This document shows, piece after piece, positions 1-9,073 of a stretch of 64,000 nucleotides of DNA (the first letter of the stretch is position 1; every line of letters begins with the position of its first letter). Source of the stretch: an uncultured Collinsella sp. (lineage in GTDB: Bacteria > Actinomycetota > Coriobacteriia > Coriobacteriales > Coriobacteriaceae); assembly GCA_947507155.1 (NCBI GenBank), contig CANNOC010000017.1, forward strand, positions 1-64,000. Reading direction: 5' to 3'. A program made the position numbers and the translations under genes. The notes beneath the pieces are model-generated. The model saw only the letters and a list, made by a program, of their open reading frames with translations, made no database searches and had not been told where the DNA came from.

Positions 1-137
1 TCCTGTCGTTTCCGTGCCCTCGGATTGGGTCATAGTGTCTGACTTATGCTCAACCTATGGCGTCATCTCGCCCCAAAAGGGCCTCCCTCGCTCTGGCGGG
101 TTTTCGCTGTCGATACCAAAACATCGGCGTTGTCGAA

Positions 138-168
138 GTAGTCATTGGGGACGTTCTTAAATGACTAC
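138..168. repeat. REP-like small palindrome GTAGTCATT-(GGGGACGTTCTTA)-AATGACTAC
   Basis: Perfect 9-bp inverted repeat 138-146/160-168 with a GGGGAC-containing loop; intergenic. Confidence 0.75.
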
Positions 169-251
169 ATAGCAAATGAGAGTGGATAATCTCCCGGTTT
201 GAGTCTGCATTCGAGCTCAAAGTGGGAGATTATCCACTCTCATTTGCTATG
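168..251. repeat. Large perfect inverted repeat (28-bp arms)
   Basis: CATAGCAAATGAGAGTGGATAATCTCCC (168-195) and its exact reverse complement (224-251); the loop itself contains TTTGAG/CTCAAA. Confidence 0.9.
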
Positions 252-283
252 CGTTCGAAAATCCACGCTCGTTTGTTTTCTGC

Positions 284-871
284 CTACATTTGGAGGAAGA
301 GCTCGTGGAGGCGGGTGTCGTCGTCGAGCTCGGGGTGGAAGGTGACACCAAGCTGATTGTCTTGACGGGCGGCGACGATACGGCCATCGACTTCGGCTAG
401 GGCCTTGGTATTGCCGTGCACCTCGACGATGCGGGGCGCACGGATAAATGTTAATGGCACTTCACCGTCGATGCCGTCTACCTGCCCCTTGGTGTGAAAG
501 CTGCCGAGCTGTCTGCCATAGGCATTACGCTCAACGAGTACATCCATGGTTGCCAGGCGCGGCGCCCCTTTATCGTCATGGGCGGCAAGGTCGTGAGCCA
601 GTAGAATCAGGCCGGCGCAGGTGCCAAGGACAGGCATGCCTTCAACAATGCGGGTGCGAAGCCCCTCGAGCATACCGAGTTCGGCAAGTAGCTTGCCCTG
701 AACGGTGGACTCGCCGCCGGGGAGGACCAGGCGGTCAAAGTTCTGCTGCAAATCGGCCGCCTGCCTCAGCTCAATACAGTGTACGCCCAGCTCGGATAGT
801 CTTGCCTCGTGCTCGGCAAAAGCGCCTTGGACCGCCAGCACGGCGACCGTCTGGTCTACATAATCGCTCAT
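284..871 (-). CDS. pdxT: Pyridoxal 5'-phosphate synthase glutaminase subunit PdxT
   Basis: VAVLAVQGAFAEHEARLSELG, LPGGESTVQGKL, GTCAGLILLA and FHPEL motifs; adjacent to pdxS. Confidence 0.95.
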   Translation of the reverse strand: MSDYVDQTVAVLAVQGAFAEHEARLSELGVHCIELRQAADLQQNFDRLVLPGGESTVQGKLLAELGMLEGLRTRIVEGMPVLGTCAGLILLAHDLAAHDDKGAPRLATMDVLVERNAYGRQLGSFHTKGQVDGIDGEVPLTFIRAPRIVEVHGNTKALAEVDGRIVAARQDNQLGVTFHPELDDDTRLHELFLQM

Positions 872-891
872 ATGCGACCCTTTCTGCCGGA

Positions 892-1782
892 CTAGCGCCC
901 GCGCTCCTCCATGATAATCTCGATCTCGTCGGCGTTGATGCCCACCATGGCCTCGCCCAGGTCCTCCGAAAGCTCGGCAATGAGCTTGGCGTCGGTGAAG
1001 TTTGCCACAGCCTTAACGATGGCGGCGGCGCGCTTGGCGGGGTCGCCACTCTTAAAGATGCCCGAGCCGACAAAGACACCCTCGGCGCCCAGCTGCATCA
1101 TCAGCGCGGCGTCGGCGGGGGTCGCTACGCCGCCGGCGGCAAAGTTCACCACGGGAAGCTTGCCCGTGGCATGAACCTCGCGTACCAGCTCGACCGGAAC
1201 CTGCAGTTGCTTGGCTGTCTCAAAGAGCTCGTCGTCGCGCAGAGCAACAACGTCGCGGATCTGCTTTTGGATCTTGCGCATGTGGCGCACAGCCTGGACG
1301 ACGTCGCCCGTGCCCGGTTCGCCCTTGGTGCGAATCATCGTGGCGCCTTCGGTAACACGGCGCAGCGCCTCGCCCAGATCGCGGGCACCACAGACAAACG
1401 GCACGTCAAACTGGGTCTTGTCGATGTGATAGACGTCATCGGCAGGGGAGAGAACTTCGGACTCGTCGATGTAATCGATCTCGATGGCCTGCAGGACCTG
1501 CGCCTCGACAATGTGACCGATGCGGCACTTGGCCATAACAGGGATGGAGACGGACTCTTGGATGCCCTTGATCATCTTGGGGTCGCTCATGCGCGTGACG
1601 CCGCCTGCGGCGCGGATGTCGGCCGGAATGCGCTCGAGTGCCATGACGGCGCAGGCGCCCGCCTCCTCGGCGATGCGTGCCTGCTCAGGCGTGGTGACGT
1701 CCATGATGACGCCGCCCTTGAGCATCTGCGCGAGCTCGCGATTGAGTTTGACGCGATCGGCCTTGCTGGTCTGTTCTGCCAT
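892..1782 (-). CDS. pdxS: Pyridoxal 5'-phosphate synthase lyase subunit PdxS
   Basis: [60 protein letters not shown]; start set at [10 protein letters not shown]. Confidence 0.96.
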   Translation of the reverse strand: MAEQTSKADRVKLNRELAQMLKGGVIMDVTTPEQARIAEEAGACAVMALERIPADIRAAGGVTRMSDPKMIKGIQESVSIPVMAKCRIGHIVEAQVLQAIEIDYIDESEVLSPADDVYHIDKTQFDVPFVCGARDLGEALRRVTEGATMIRTKGEPGTGDVVQAVRHMRKIQKQIRDVVALRDDELFETAKQLQVPVELVREVHATGKLPVVNFAAGGVATPADAALMMQLGAEGVFVGSGIFKSGDPAKRAAAIVKAVANFTDAKLIAELSEDLGEAMVGINADEIEIIMEERGR

Positions 1783-1921
1783 GGTTGCTCCCTTGATTGG
1801 CATGTGCATTGCTTGACGGAACATCCTATCGGGGAGCTGGGTATGGCAAAATACTCAGTTTTCGAGATAATAACAAGGTCAGACTAATACCAGATTGAAC
1901 GGTTCGATATGGTCAGGTGAT

Positions 1922-3343
1922 ATGCTCATGCTTGACTACAATTTGGAAAAACGCGGCGAAGCATCGCTCTATGAGTATGTTTACCAGCAAATTCGAGATG
2001 ATATTGTAGCTGGACGCATTGCGGCGGGGGAGCATCTTCCGTCTAAGCGCGCCTTTGCCAGTCATCTGGGAATCAGTGTCATTACCATCGAGAATGCATA
2101 TAGCCAGTTACTTGCCGAGGGTTATATTTGCTCAAAGCCGCGGCGTGGCTACTACGCTTGCGAGCTTCCGGATGCACCGGTTTTGCCTTTGGCTACGGGG
2201 AACATCGACCGAGATGTCGTCTCTGTGGGCCCTAGCGCGCATGATGCCGACGGACAGGTCGAGCGATTCGATGCGCTCTCTCCTTCCGCTTTGGAGGCGG
2301 CGCGGCTTTGGCAAAGCGCACTGCGGGCGACGCTGGCATCCGAAGACGAGCGCGAAATCTTCTCGCCCGCGCCAGCGCAGGGCACCGCTCGGCTACGACG
2401 CGCAATTGCTCACCATCTGCGCGGGACAAGGGGTATGAATGTCGACCCCGACAACATCGTTATCGGTGCGGGCGCCCAGCTGCTCGATACCATGTTGGTT
2501 CAGCTGCTTGGCGCGGACAAGGTGTATGCCGTTGAGGACCCGGGCTATTTGCGCCTGACGCGCATCTATCAGGCTATGGGCTGCAAAGTTCGACATATCC
2601 CGTTGGATGATGAGGGCGTGGACTTGAGCACTCTGCAGAAAAGCGGGACCGATGTCCTTCACCTGATGCCGTCCCATCAGTATCCGACCGGCCTGGTGAC
2701 GAGCATCGCGCGCCGGTATGCGCTGCTGAGCTGGGCTGCCGAACGGCCGGGTCGATATCTCATCGAAGATGACTTTGATTGTGAGTTTCGCCTTGCCGGC
2801 AAGCCGATTCCCGCGCTCGCGTCAATCGATGCCGCCCAGTCGGTTATCTACACCAACACGTTTTCGAAGAGCCTTTCATCGGCATTGCGTCTAGCGTACA
2901 TGGTGTTGCCCGATGAGCTGATGGAACGGTTTAGGCGCAACCTTGGTTTTTACGCCTCGTCGGTGAGTTCTGTTGACCAGGTCGCTTTGGCTCGTTTGCT
3001 GGAATCGGGTGATTACGAGCGGCATGTGAACCGCGTGCGCGTTCGTGCTCGCGAGGCGCGTGATGGCCTGATGGCGCTTGTGCGGAAGGTGTTTCCGGCA
3101 GGGGAGGTCTCGATTGAACATGCGGACGCGGGCCTTTACTGCACCGTTGCCCTGTCCGAGGACGGAGCGGGGAAGAGTTTCGCGAAGGCTCTTGCTGACG
3201 CTCGTATTTCCTATGTCAACATCGCCGATTGCCTGTGGACGGGTGATCGGGCATCGACTAAGAGCGCTCCATCTCGCGTCCTCATTCAATACGACGACCT
3301 GAGCCCTCAGTCGCTCATCGTTCTTCAAGAACAGCTGCAATAA
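1922..3343 (+). CDS. MocR/PdxR-family regulator (GntR HTH fused to aminotransferase-like domain)
   Basis: N-terminal GntR wHTH (YEYVYQQIRDDIVAGRIAAGEHLPSKRAFASHLGIS) and fold-type I aminotransferase domain (EDDFDCEFR, YTNTFSKSL); divergent from pdxST. Confidence 0.88.
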   Translation: MLMLDYNLEKRGEASLYEYVYQQIRDDIVAGRIAAGEHLPSKRAFASHLGISVITIENAYSQLLAEGYICSKPRRGYYACELPDAPVLPLATGNIDRDVVSVGPSAHDADGQVERFDALSPSALEAARLWQSALRATLASEDEREIFSPAPAQGTARLRRAIAHHLRGTRGMNVDPDNIVIGAGAQLLDTMLVQLLGADKVYAVEDPGYLRLTRIYQAMGCKVRHIPLDDEGVDLSTLQKSGTDVLHLMPSHQYPTGLVTSIARRYALLSWAAERPGRYLIEDDFDCEFRLAGKPIPALASIDAAQSVIYTNTFSKSLSSALRLAYMVLPDELMERFRRNLGFYASSVSSVDQVALARLLESGDYERHVNRVRVRAREARDGLMALVRKVFPAGEVSIEHADAGLYCTVALSEDGAGKSFAKALADARISYVNIADCLWTGDRASTKSAPSRVLIQYDDLSPQSLIVLQEQLQ

Positions 3344-3354
3344 GCCCACGAAAA

Positions 3355-3381
3355 AGGCCCGAACCAATACGGTCCGGGCCT
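3355..3381. terminator. Intrinsic terminator-like hairpin between convergent genes
   Basis: AGGCCCGAACC-aatac-GGTCCGGGCCT, A/T-rich flank on one side. Confidence 0.7.
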
Positions 3382-3415
3382 CATCGAGCTAGAGGTTATG
3401 TCTCAGGCGGTTGGC

Positions 3416-3976
3416 TTAGCCAAAGTAGCGCTTGAGCAGGCCGGCGAAAGCCTTGCCGTGGCGGGCCTCGTCGCGAGCCATCTCGTGCACGGTGTCATGG
3501 ATGGCATCGAGGCCAGCGGCCTTGGCGCGCTTGGCGAGATCGGTCTTGCCGGCGGTGGCGCCGTTCTCGGCCTCAACGCGCATCTCGAGGTTCTTCTTGG
3601 TGGAGTCGGTCACGACCTCGCCCAGGAGCTCAGCGAACTTGGCGGCATGCTCGGCCTCCTCGTGGGCAGCCTTCTCCCAGTACAGGCCGATCTCGGGGTA
3701 GCCCTCGCGATGAGCGACGCGAGCCATGGCCAGGTACATACCGACCTCAGAGCACTCGCCCTCAAAGTTGGCGCGCAGGTCGGCAACGATGTCCTTGGAG
3801 ACGCCCTCCATCTTGGCGACGCCCACGACGTGCTCGGCAGCCCACTCGAGCTGGCCCTCCTCCTGCTTCAGGAAACGAGAACCGGGAACGCCGCACTGGG
3901 GGCACTTGAAGTCCTCGGGCAGCTGGTCGCCGTCGAACTCTTCCACATAACCGCAAACGGGGCAAACAAACTTCAT
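3416..3976 (-). CDS. Rubrerythrin with N-terminal rubredoxin-like domain (reverse rubrerythrin type)
   Basis: [14 protein letters not shown]...[11 protein letters not shown], then ferritin-like domain ([25 protein letters not shown]). Confidence 0.9.
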   Translation of the reverse strand: MKFVCPVCGYVEEFDGDQLPEDFKCPQCGVPGSRFLKQEEGQLEWAAEHVVGVAKMEGVSKDIVADLRANFEGECSEVGMYLAMARVAHREGYPEIGLYWEKAAHEEAEHAAKFAELLGEVVTDSTKKNLEMRVEAENGATAGKTDLAKRAKAAGLDAIHDTVHEMARDEARHGKAFAGLLKRYFG

Positions 3977-4198
3977 GATTCGATCCTTTCGATCGATGGC
4001 GATGGTGCGCTCGCCCGGTCCCATAAGGGCCCTCTCCGGACGTGCGTCTTGACGAGTTCTATTATCCATAAATGAGACTGAAAGTGAAGCCTATTAGGAA
4101 TGATTTTTAATAAAACAATTTTGAGATATGAAGATGTTGATTGATTAACGATTGGCAGGCCGTCTTTGACCGCCGCTGAGTACAATCGGTCGAGCAAA

Positions 4199-4214
4199 TG
4201 TTGACGAATCAACA
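4199..4214. promoter_or_regulatory. Candidate operator palindrome TGTTGA-CGAA-TCAACA upstream of adh
   Basis: Perfect 6-bp IR 19 bp before the adh ORF; a degenerate copy TGTTGATTGATTAACG lies at 4135-4150. Confidence 0.45.
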
Positions 4215-4232
4215 AATGAAGGAGTTTCCTTT

Positions 4233-5453
4233 ATGCATCTAGCCCGCCGCGCCTGGTGCCGAACGTATCAAACGGTTTTTCGCATCGCATTGCCGGTGCT
4301 GCCCTATACCGAGCCACGCATTTTGGAGCATGCCGAGGATATGCCCGCGGTGCTTCAAAAGCGCTCGATACAGCGGGTTCTTATGGTAACGGATCTCGGC
4401 ATTGCCCGTCTGGGGCTCACGGCGCCGCTCGAGACGGCGCTCGCATCCAGGGGAATTGGCGTTACGGTCTATGCCGAAACGCGTGCGAACCCCACGGTCT
4501 CAAACGTGGAGGAAGCGGCGGCGCTGTATCGCGAGAACGACTGCCGGGCCATTATCGGCTTTGGCGGTGGCTCGGCCATGGACTGTGCCAAGGGCGTGGG
4601 AGCACGCATCGCGCAGCCAAACAAGCCCATCAACAAGATGCGCGGGCTGCTGCGGATTCATCGTCGCCTGCCGCTGCTCATCGCCGTTCCCACCACGGCA
4701 GGCACGGGAAGCGAGGTCACACTTGCAGCGGTAATTACCGATGACGAGACGCACTACAAGTACCCCATTAACGACTTTGTGCTTATCCCGCGCCTTGCGG
4801 TGCACGACCCCGAGCTTACGCGCGGCCTGCCCGCCTCCATTACGGGGCAGACGGGCATGGACGCCCTGACGCATGCCGTCGAGGCCTTTATCGGGCGAAG
4901 CACTACGCCCTATACGCGCAAGATGGCGCGACAGGCGGTGCAGCTCATCCACGACAATTTGCTCGAGGCCTATGAACATGGCGACGACATGCGTGCGCGT
5001 CGCAACATGCTTTCGGCGGCGTATAAGGCGGGTGTTGCCTTTACGCGCTCCTATGTTGGATACGTTCATGCCATCGCACACAGCCTGGGCGGGCGTTACG
5101 GGATTCCGCACGGCTTGGCCAACGCCATCATCCTGCCGCATATGCTTCGCGCCTATGGCGAAACTGCTGCTCCTAAGCTCGCCGATCTCGCCCGCATGGC
5201 CGGTATCGCGCCGGCTAACGCGCAGGACAGCCTGGCGGCCGAGGCCTTTATCGATTGGGTCGATCGAATGAACGCCGCCTTGGACATTCCCAAATATGTC
5301 ACGGGCATTCGCCGCTCTGACATTCCCGAAATGGCGGTGCATGCCGATGCCGAGGCCAATCCCCTGTACCCCGTTCCACTCCTAATGGACCGTTTGGAGC
5401 TCGAGCGTATGTACGAGGTCGTCGCGGGTGGTATGTTTGAGGACGAGAACTAG
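4233..5453 (+). CDS. Iron-containing alcohol dehydrogenase
   Basis: IIGFGGGSAMDCAKGV, PTTAGTGSEVT, GMDALTHAVEAF, HAIAHSLGGRYGIPHGLANAIILPH. Confidence 0.93.
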   Translation: MHLARRAWCRTYQTVFRIALPVLPYTEPRILEHAEDMPAVLQKRSIQRVLMVTDLGIARLGLTAPLETALASRGIGVTVYAETRANPTVSNVEEAAALYRENDCRAIIGFGGGSAMDCAKGVGARIAQPNKPINKMRGLLRIHRRLPLLIAVPTTAGTGSEVTLAAVITDDETHYKYPINDFVLIPRLAVHDPELTRGLPASITGQTGMDALTHAVEAFIGRSTTPYTRKMARQAVQLIHDNLLEAYEHGDDMRARRNMLSAAYKAGVAFTRSYVGYVHAIAHSLGGRYGIPHGLANAIILPHMLRAYGETAAPKLADLARMAGIAPANAQDSLAAEAFIDWVDRMNAALDIPKYVTGIRRSDIPEMAVHADAEANPLYPVPLLMDRLELERMYEVVAGGMFEDEN

Positions 5454-5461
5454 GAGGGTCC

Positions 5462-6841
5462 ATGAACACCGAGGAAATTGCGTGCATCGTCGGCGATCAG
5501 CGCACTTACTTTAAGACGCACGCTACGTTTGATGTCGATGCTCGACGTCGCGCGCTTGTGCGCCTGCGCGAGGCGGTACGGGCGCACGAGGCCGATATTG
5601 CCCATGCGCTCAAGACCGATTTGGGAAAGTCGCATGACGAGGCATATATGTGCGAGATCGGCACGTCGCTTTCTGAGATTCGTCATCAGATTGCGCATGT
5701 GGCTCGATGGAGTCGTCCGCGCCTGCGTCCGTGTGACCTTGCCAACGCCGTGAGTGTGTGCAAAACGCAAGCCGTGCCCTATGGCGTCACGCTCATCATG
5801 GCGCCCTGGAACTACCCGTTTTTGCTGACGCTCGAGCCGCTTGCCGGGGCCCTTGCCGCGGGCAATACCGTGGTCATCAAGCCGAGCGCCTATGCTCCGG
5901 CATCGAGCGCGGTGCTCAAGCAAATCTGTGAAGAAGCATTTGATCCGTGCTTGGTGACGGTTGTCGAGGGCGGGCGCGCCGAAAACGAAGCGCTGCTCGA
6001 CGAGTGCTGGGACAAGATCTTCTTTACCGGTAGCGTTCCGGTCGGCAAGCTCGTCATGGAGCGCGCAAGCAAAAACCTTACACCCGTGACGCTTGAGCTG
6101 GGCGGAAAGAGCCCCTGCATCGTGGATGCGACGGCAAACTTGAAGGTCGCGGCACGGCGTATCGCCTTTGGTAAATGGCTCAACGTGGGGCAGACCTGCG
6201 TGGCGCCCGACTACCTGCTGGTCGATACGCGCGTGCACGATGAACTGCTGGGCCTCATCAAGGAGGAGGTCCGTCGCATGTTTGGCGAGCACCCGCTCGA
6301 TAACGAGGACTACGGGCATATCGTCAACGCCAAGCATTTTGCCCGCGTGCGTGGGTTGATCGACCCCGATAAGGTCGTGCTGGGAGGCATGGCGCGCGAG
6401 TCGTCGCTCAAGATTGAGCCGACGATCCTAGACGGCGTGACCCCCGATGACGCCGTGATGCAGGAGGAGATTTTCGGCCCGATCTTACCGGTGCTGGCGT
6501 TTGAGAGCTTAGACGAGGCCGAAGCGTTTATCACAGATCGTCCGACGCCGCTGGCCCTGTATATCTTTAGCCAGGATCGCGCAGTTCAGCAGCGTTTTGT
6601 GCGTTACGTGCCTTTTGGTGGCGGCTGTGTCAACGACACGATCATGCACTTGGCTACGAGCCATATGGGCTTTGGCGGCATGGGAGCGAGCGGTATGGGA
6701 CAGTACCATGGCCGCGAGAGCTTCGATACGTTTAGCCACAAGAAGAGCATCGTGAACAAGGCAACGTGGCTGGATGTGCCATTCCGCTATGCTCCTTACG
6801 CAAGCTGGAAGCACAAGTTCGTGCGCATGTTTGTGCATTAG
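5462..6841 (+). CDS. NAD(P)-dependent aldehyde dehydrogenase family protein
   Basis: MAPWNYPFLLTLEPLAGALAAGNTVVIKPS, VTLELGGKSPCIV, NVGQTCVAPDYLL (catalytic Cys); 8 bp downstream of adh. Confidence 0.94.
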   Translation: MNTEEIACIVGDQRTYFKTHATFDVDARRRALVRLREAVRAHEADIAHALKTDLGKSHDEAYMCEIGTSLSEIRHQIAHVARWSRPRLRPCDLANAVSVCKTQAVPYGVTLIMAPWNYPFLLTLEPLAGALAAGNTVVIKPSAYAPASSAVLKQICEEAFDPCLVTVVEGGRAENEALLDECWDKIFFTGSVPVGKLVMERASKNLTPVTLELGGKSPCIVDATANLKVAARRIAFGKWLNVGQTCVAPDYLLVDTRVHDELLGLIKEEVRRMFGEHPLDNEDYGHIVNAKHFARVRGLIDPDKVVLGGMARESSLKIEPTILDGVTPDDAVMQEEIFGPILPVLAFESLDEAEAFITDRPTPLALYIFSQDRAVQQRFVRYVPFGGGCVNDTIMHLATSHMGFGGMGASGMGQYHGRESFDTFSHKKSIVNKATWLDVPFRYAPYASWKHKFVRMFVH

Positions 6842-6964
6842 AATCAGATGGCGTAGGGACAAACCGTCGAAAAGACGCAGACAGGATGAATTTGTGTCCG
6901 CACGGGTCCGTAAACTTCTCAGTAAGGTTAAGCGCCGGTTTATCCGGCCGTTAGAGGAGTTGCC

Positions 6965-7291
6965 ATGTACGAGCCTTCACGTGTTCTTCTGTCATTTCAC
7001 ATTGCGGGATTTCAGTATGCCGATGGCGCCTTGGTCCTGGGCGATCTTAAAGCGGGCGATAAGCTGACGCTGTGTGCCGAGCGCGATAATCCCCATGACC
7101 CTGAGGCGGTTGCGATCTATTACGGCAACACCAAGCTCGGCTATGTTCCGGGAAACGAGGTCGGCCCACTGTCCTTGATGATGTATTACGGCCACGAGGA
7201 CGTATTTGAGGCCCGCGTGCAACAGGTTGCCCCCGAGCGCAGCCCGTGGCATCAGGTGCGCGTTGGACTCTATGTGGTGGATGCTCGCTAA
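6965..7291 (+). CDS. HIRAN domain-containing protein
   Basis: FHIAGFQYADGALVLGDLKAGDKLTLCAERDNPHDPEAVAIYYGNTKLGYVPGNEVGPL matches HIRAN pattern. Confidence 0.82.
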   Translation: MYEPSRVLLSFHIAGFQYADGALVLGDLKAGDKLTLCAERDNPHDPEAVAIYYGNTKLGYVPGNEVGPLSLMMYYGHEDVFEARVQQVAPERSPWHQVRVGLYVVDAR

Positions 7292-7309
7292 TCGGTAAGG
7301 GAGGCTGCC

Positions 7310-7489
7310 ATGTTTGACGACGATGACCTGTTCGATTTGACGGATGGTTCGTTTGAGTGGGATCTGCTACTCGACGACGATGAGCTGGAACAGGACCGTA
7401 AGATGCGGCAGGACAAGAAAACTCAGGGTGACGCTTCGAAAAAGAAAGACAAACGCCGTCGCGGCCTGTTCGGCGGGCTCTTTGGCTAA
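7310..7489 (+). CDS. Small (59 aa) charged hypothetical protein
   Basis: Not in supplied ORF track (too short). ATG with GGAGG upstream; MFDDDDLFDLTDGSFEWDLLLDDDELEQDRKMRQDKKTQGDASKKKDKRRRGLFGGLFG*: acidic N-term, basic C-term. Confidence 0.6.
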   Translation: MFDDDDLFDLTDGSFEWDLLLDDDELEQDRKMRQDKKTQGDASKKKDKRRRGLFGGLFG

Positions 7490-7555
7490 CCGCCGCATCG
7501 CTGTGTCTGTATACTTAGCACGAGTTTGACGCGTTGCGAAATGAGGACATGGACG

Positions 7556-8101
7556 ATGATGTGGTTTACCGCCGACCTGCACCTGGGCGATACGAATATC
7601 TTGCACGACATGGATCGACCGTTTGGTTCGGTCGAGGAGATGAATCGTAAGGTCATCGATGCCATCAATGAGCGCGTTGCTGCGGACGACCGTCTCTATA
7701 TTCTGGGTGACTTTACCTATCGCTTGCCCTTGGCGGAGGCGGTGCGCCTGCGCGAGCGTATCGAATGCAAGAATGTGACGCTCATCCGTGGCAACCATGA
7801 CGGCGACTGGGAAGATCCGGACGCGCCGCATATATGGGAAGACGTGCGCGATTACTTGGAGATTGCTCCCGGCTATGCCAAGGGCCATCGTCTGGTTATG
7901 AGCCACTACCCCATGCTCAGCTGGAATGGCAAGGCGCGTGGTGCCATCATGCTGCATGGGCATATCCACAGCAGGGGAGACCGCACCAACGCACGCAACC
8001 GCGATCGCGAGCGCCCTATCTTTCGCTACGATGTCGGCCTCGACGCCAACGAGTACATGCCCGTAAGCCGTGATCAAATCCTCGGCTTCTTTGGGTTATA
8101 G
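7556..8101 (+). CDS. Metallophosphoesterase family protein
   Basis: WFTADLHLGDTNILH, LYILGDFTYR, LIRGNHDG, VMSHYPML, MLHGHIHS. Confidence 0.9.
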   Translation: MMWFTADLHLGDTNILHDMDRPFGSVEEMNRKVIDAINERVAADDRLYILGDFTYRLPLAEAVRLRERIECKNVTLIRGNHDGDWEDPDAPHIWEDVRDYLEIAPGYAKGHRLVMSHYPMLSWNGKARGAIMLHGHIHSRGDRTNARNRDRERPIFRYDVGLDANEYMPVSRDQILGFFGL

Positions 8102-8110
8102 AGCGCCAGA

Positions 8111-8148
8111 ACCACCATAAGGGGGACACAGTGCACCTTTGTGGTGGT
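8111..8148. repeat. REP-like palindrome ACCACCA...GGGGGACACAGTGCACC...TGGTGGT
   Basis: 7-bp perfect IR 8111-8117/8142-8148 with GGGGGACA in loop; related to 8945-8977. Confidence 0.7.
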
Positions 8149-8170
8149 TTTCACATAGATTGGAGTCGTT

Positions 8171-8935
8171 ATGAAGCAATTGCTTATTCGTGCCGATGAT
8201 ATCGGGTATTCGTATGCCGTTGACTTAGGGATTGCTCGCAGCGTCAACGAGGGCTTGGTGCGCTCGGCGGGCCTTATGCCTAATATGCCCGAGGCCGAGC
8301 GTGGGTGGTCGCTCGTGGCGGATGCCGATATTGCAGTGGGCCAGCATACCAACGTGTGCCTGGGCAAGCCGTGCGCCGATCCGGCGCTCATCCCGAGCAT
8401 GCTCAACGAGAGCGGCGAGTTCCATAGCAGCCGTACCTTCCGTGAGCATTTTAAGCGCGGTGAGGAGCTGATAGACTTCGACGAGGCCTGCATCGAGATC
8501 CGCGCACAGCACGACCGCTTTGTCGAGATTGTGGGCCGCGAGCCCGATTACTTTGAGGCCCATGCCGTCATGAGCGAAAACCTTAACCGAGCGATCTCGG
8601 CGGTTGCCCAGGAGCTGGGCCTTAAGGAGCAAAAGGCGAGCTTCGACCCCACGGCGGTGGTGCGTTGCGGAAATACTGATCTGCGCATGGTGATGCATTC
8701 GATGGAGCCGGGCTACGAACCCAAGGACTCGATTATGCAGGCGGTTCGCGAGATGTCCGACGGCGAGACGGTCGTCTTTGTGTGCCACCCGGGCTATCTC
8801 GATCGGTTTATCCTCGAGAACAGCTCGCTTACGACCGATCGTACCAAGGAAGTCGACGCGCTGATCGACCCTGAGCTGCGCGCTTGGCTCGGGTCTCAAC
8901 CTGATCTTCGCCTGGTCGACTATCGCGACCTGTAG
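8171..8935 (+). CDS. ChbG/HpnK (YdjC)-family carbohydrate deacetylase
   Basis: MKQLLIRADDIGYSYAVDLGIARSVNEGLVRSAGLMPNMPEAERG; QHTNVCLGKPCADPALIPSML; HPGYLD. Confidence 0.88.
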   Translation: MKQLLIRADDIGYSYAVDLGIARSVNEGLVRSAGLMPNMPEAERGWSLVADADIAVGQHTNVCLGKPCADPALIPSMLNESGEFHSSRTFREHFKRGEELIDFDEACIEIRAQHDRFVEIVGREPDYFEAHAVMSENLNRAISAVAQELGLKEQKASFDPTAVVRCGNTDLRMVMHSMEPGYEPKDSIMQAVREMSDGETVVFVCHPGYLDRFILENSSLTTDRTKEVDALIDPELRAWLGSQPDLRLVDYRDL

Positions 8936-8944
8936 TGACCCATG

Positions 8945-8977
8945 CCACCACAAAGGGGACAGGCACCTTTGTGGTGG
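8945..8977. repeat. REP-like palindrome CCACCACAAA-GGGGACAGGCACC-TTTGTGGTGG
   Basis: Perfect 10-bp IR with GGGGACAGG loop. Confidence 0.8.
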
Positions 8978-9073
8978 TTCTGGCGCCGTTGCCATTCTGG
9001 CGGCGGCGCCTTTTTGTCCGTGCGGCGCGGTAGAGTGTAGGCGGTTGAAATTTGCGTCCATCGAGGAGCTGCT

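Noticed and set aside
448-1887. 479-aa plus-strand ORF opposite pdxT/pdxS
   Set aside because: Antisense to two clearly recognised genes; composition typical of GC-rich shadow ORFs.
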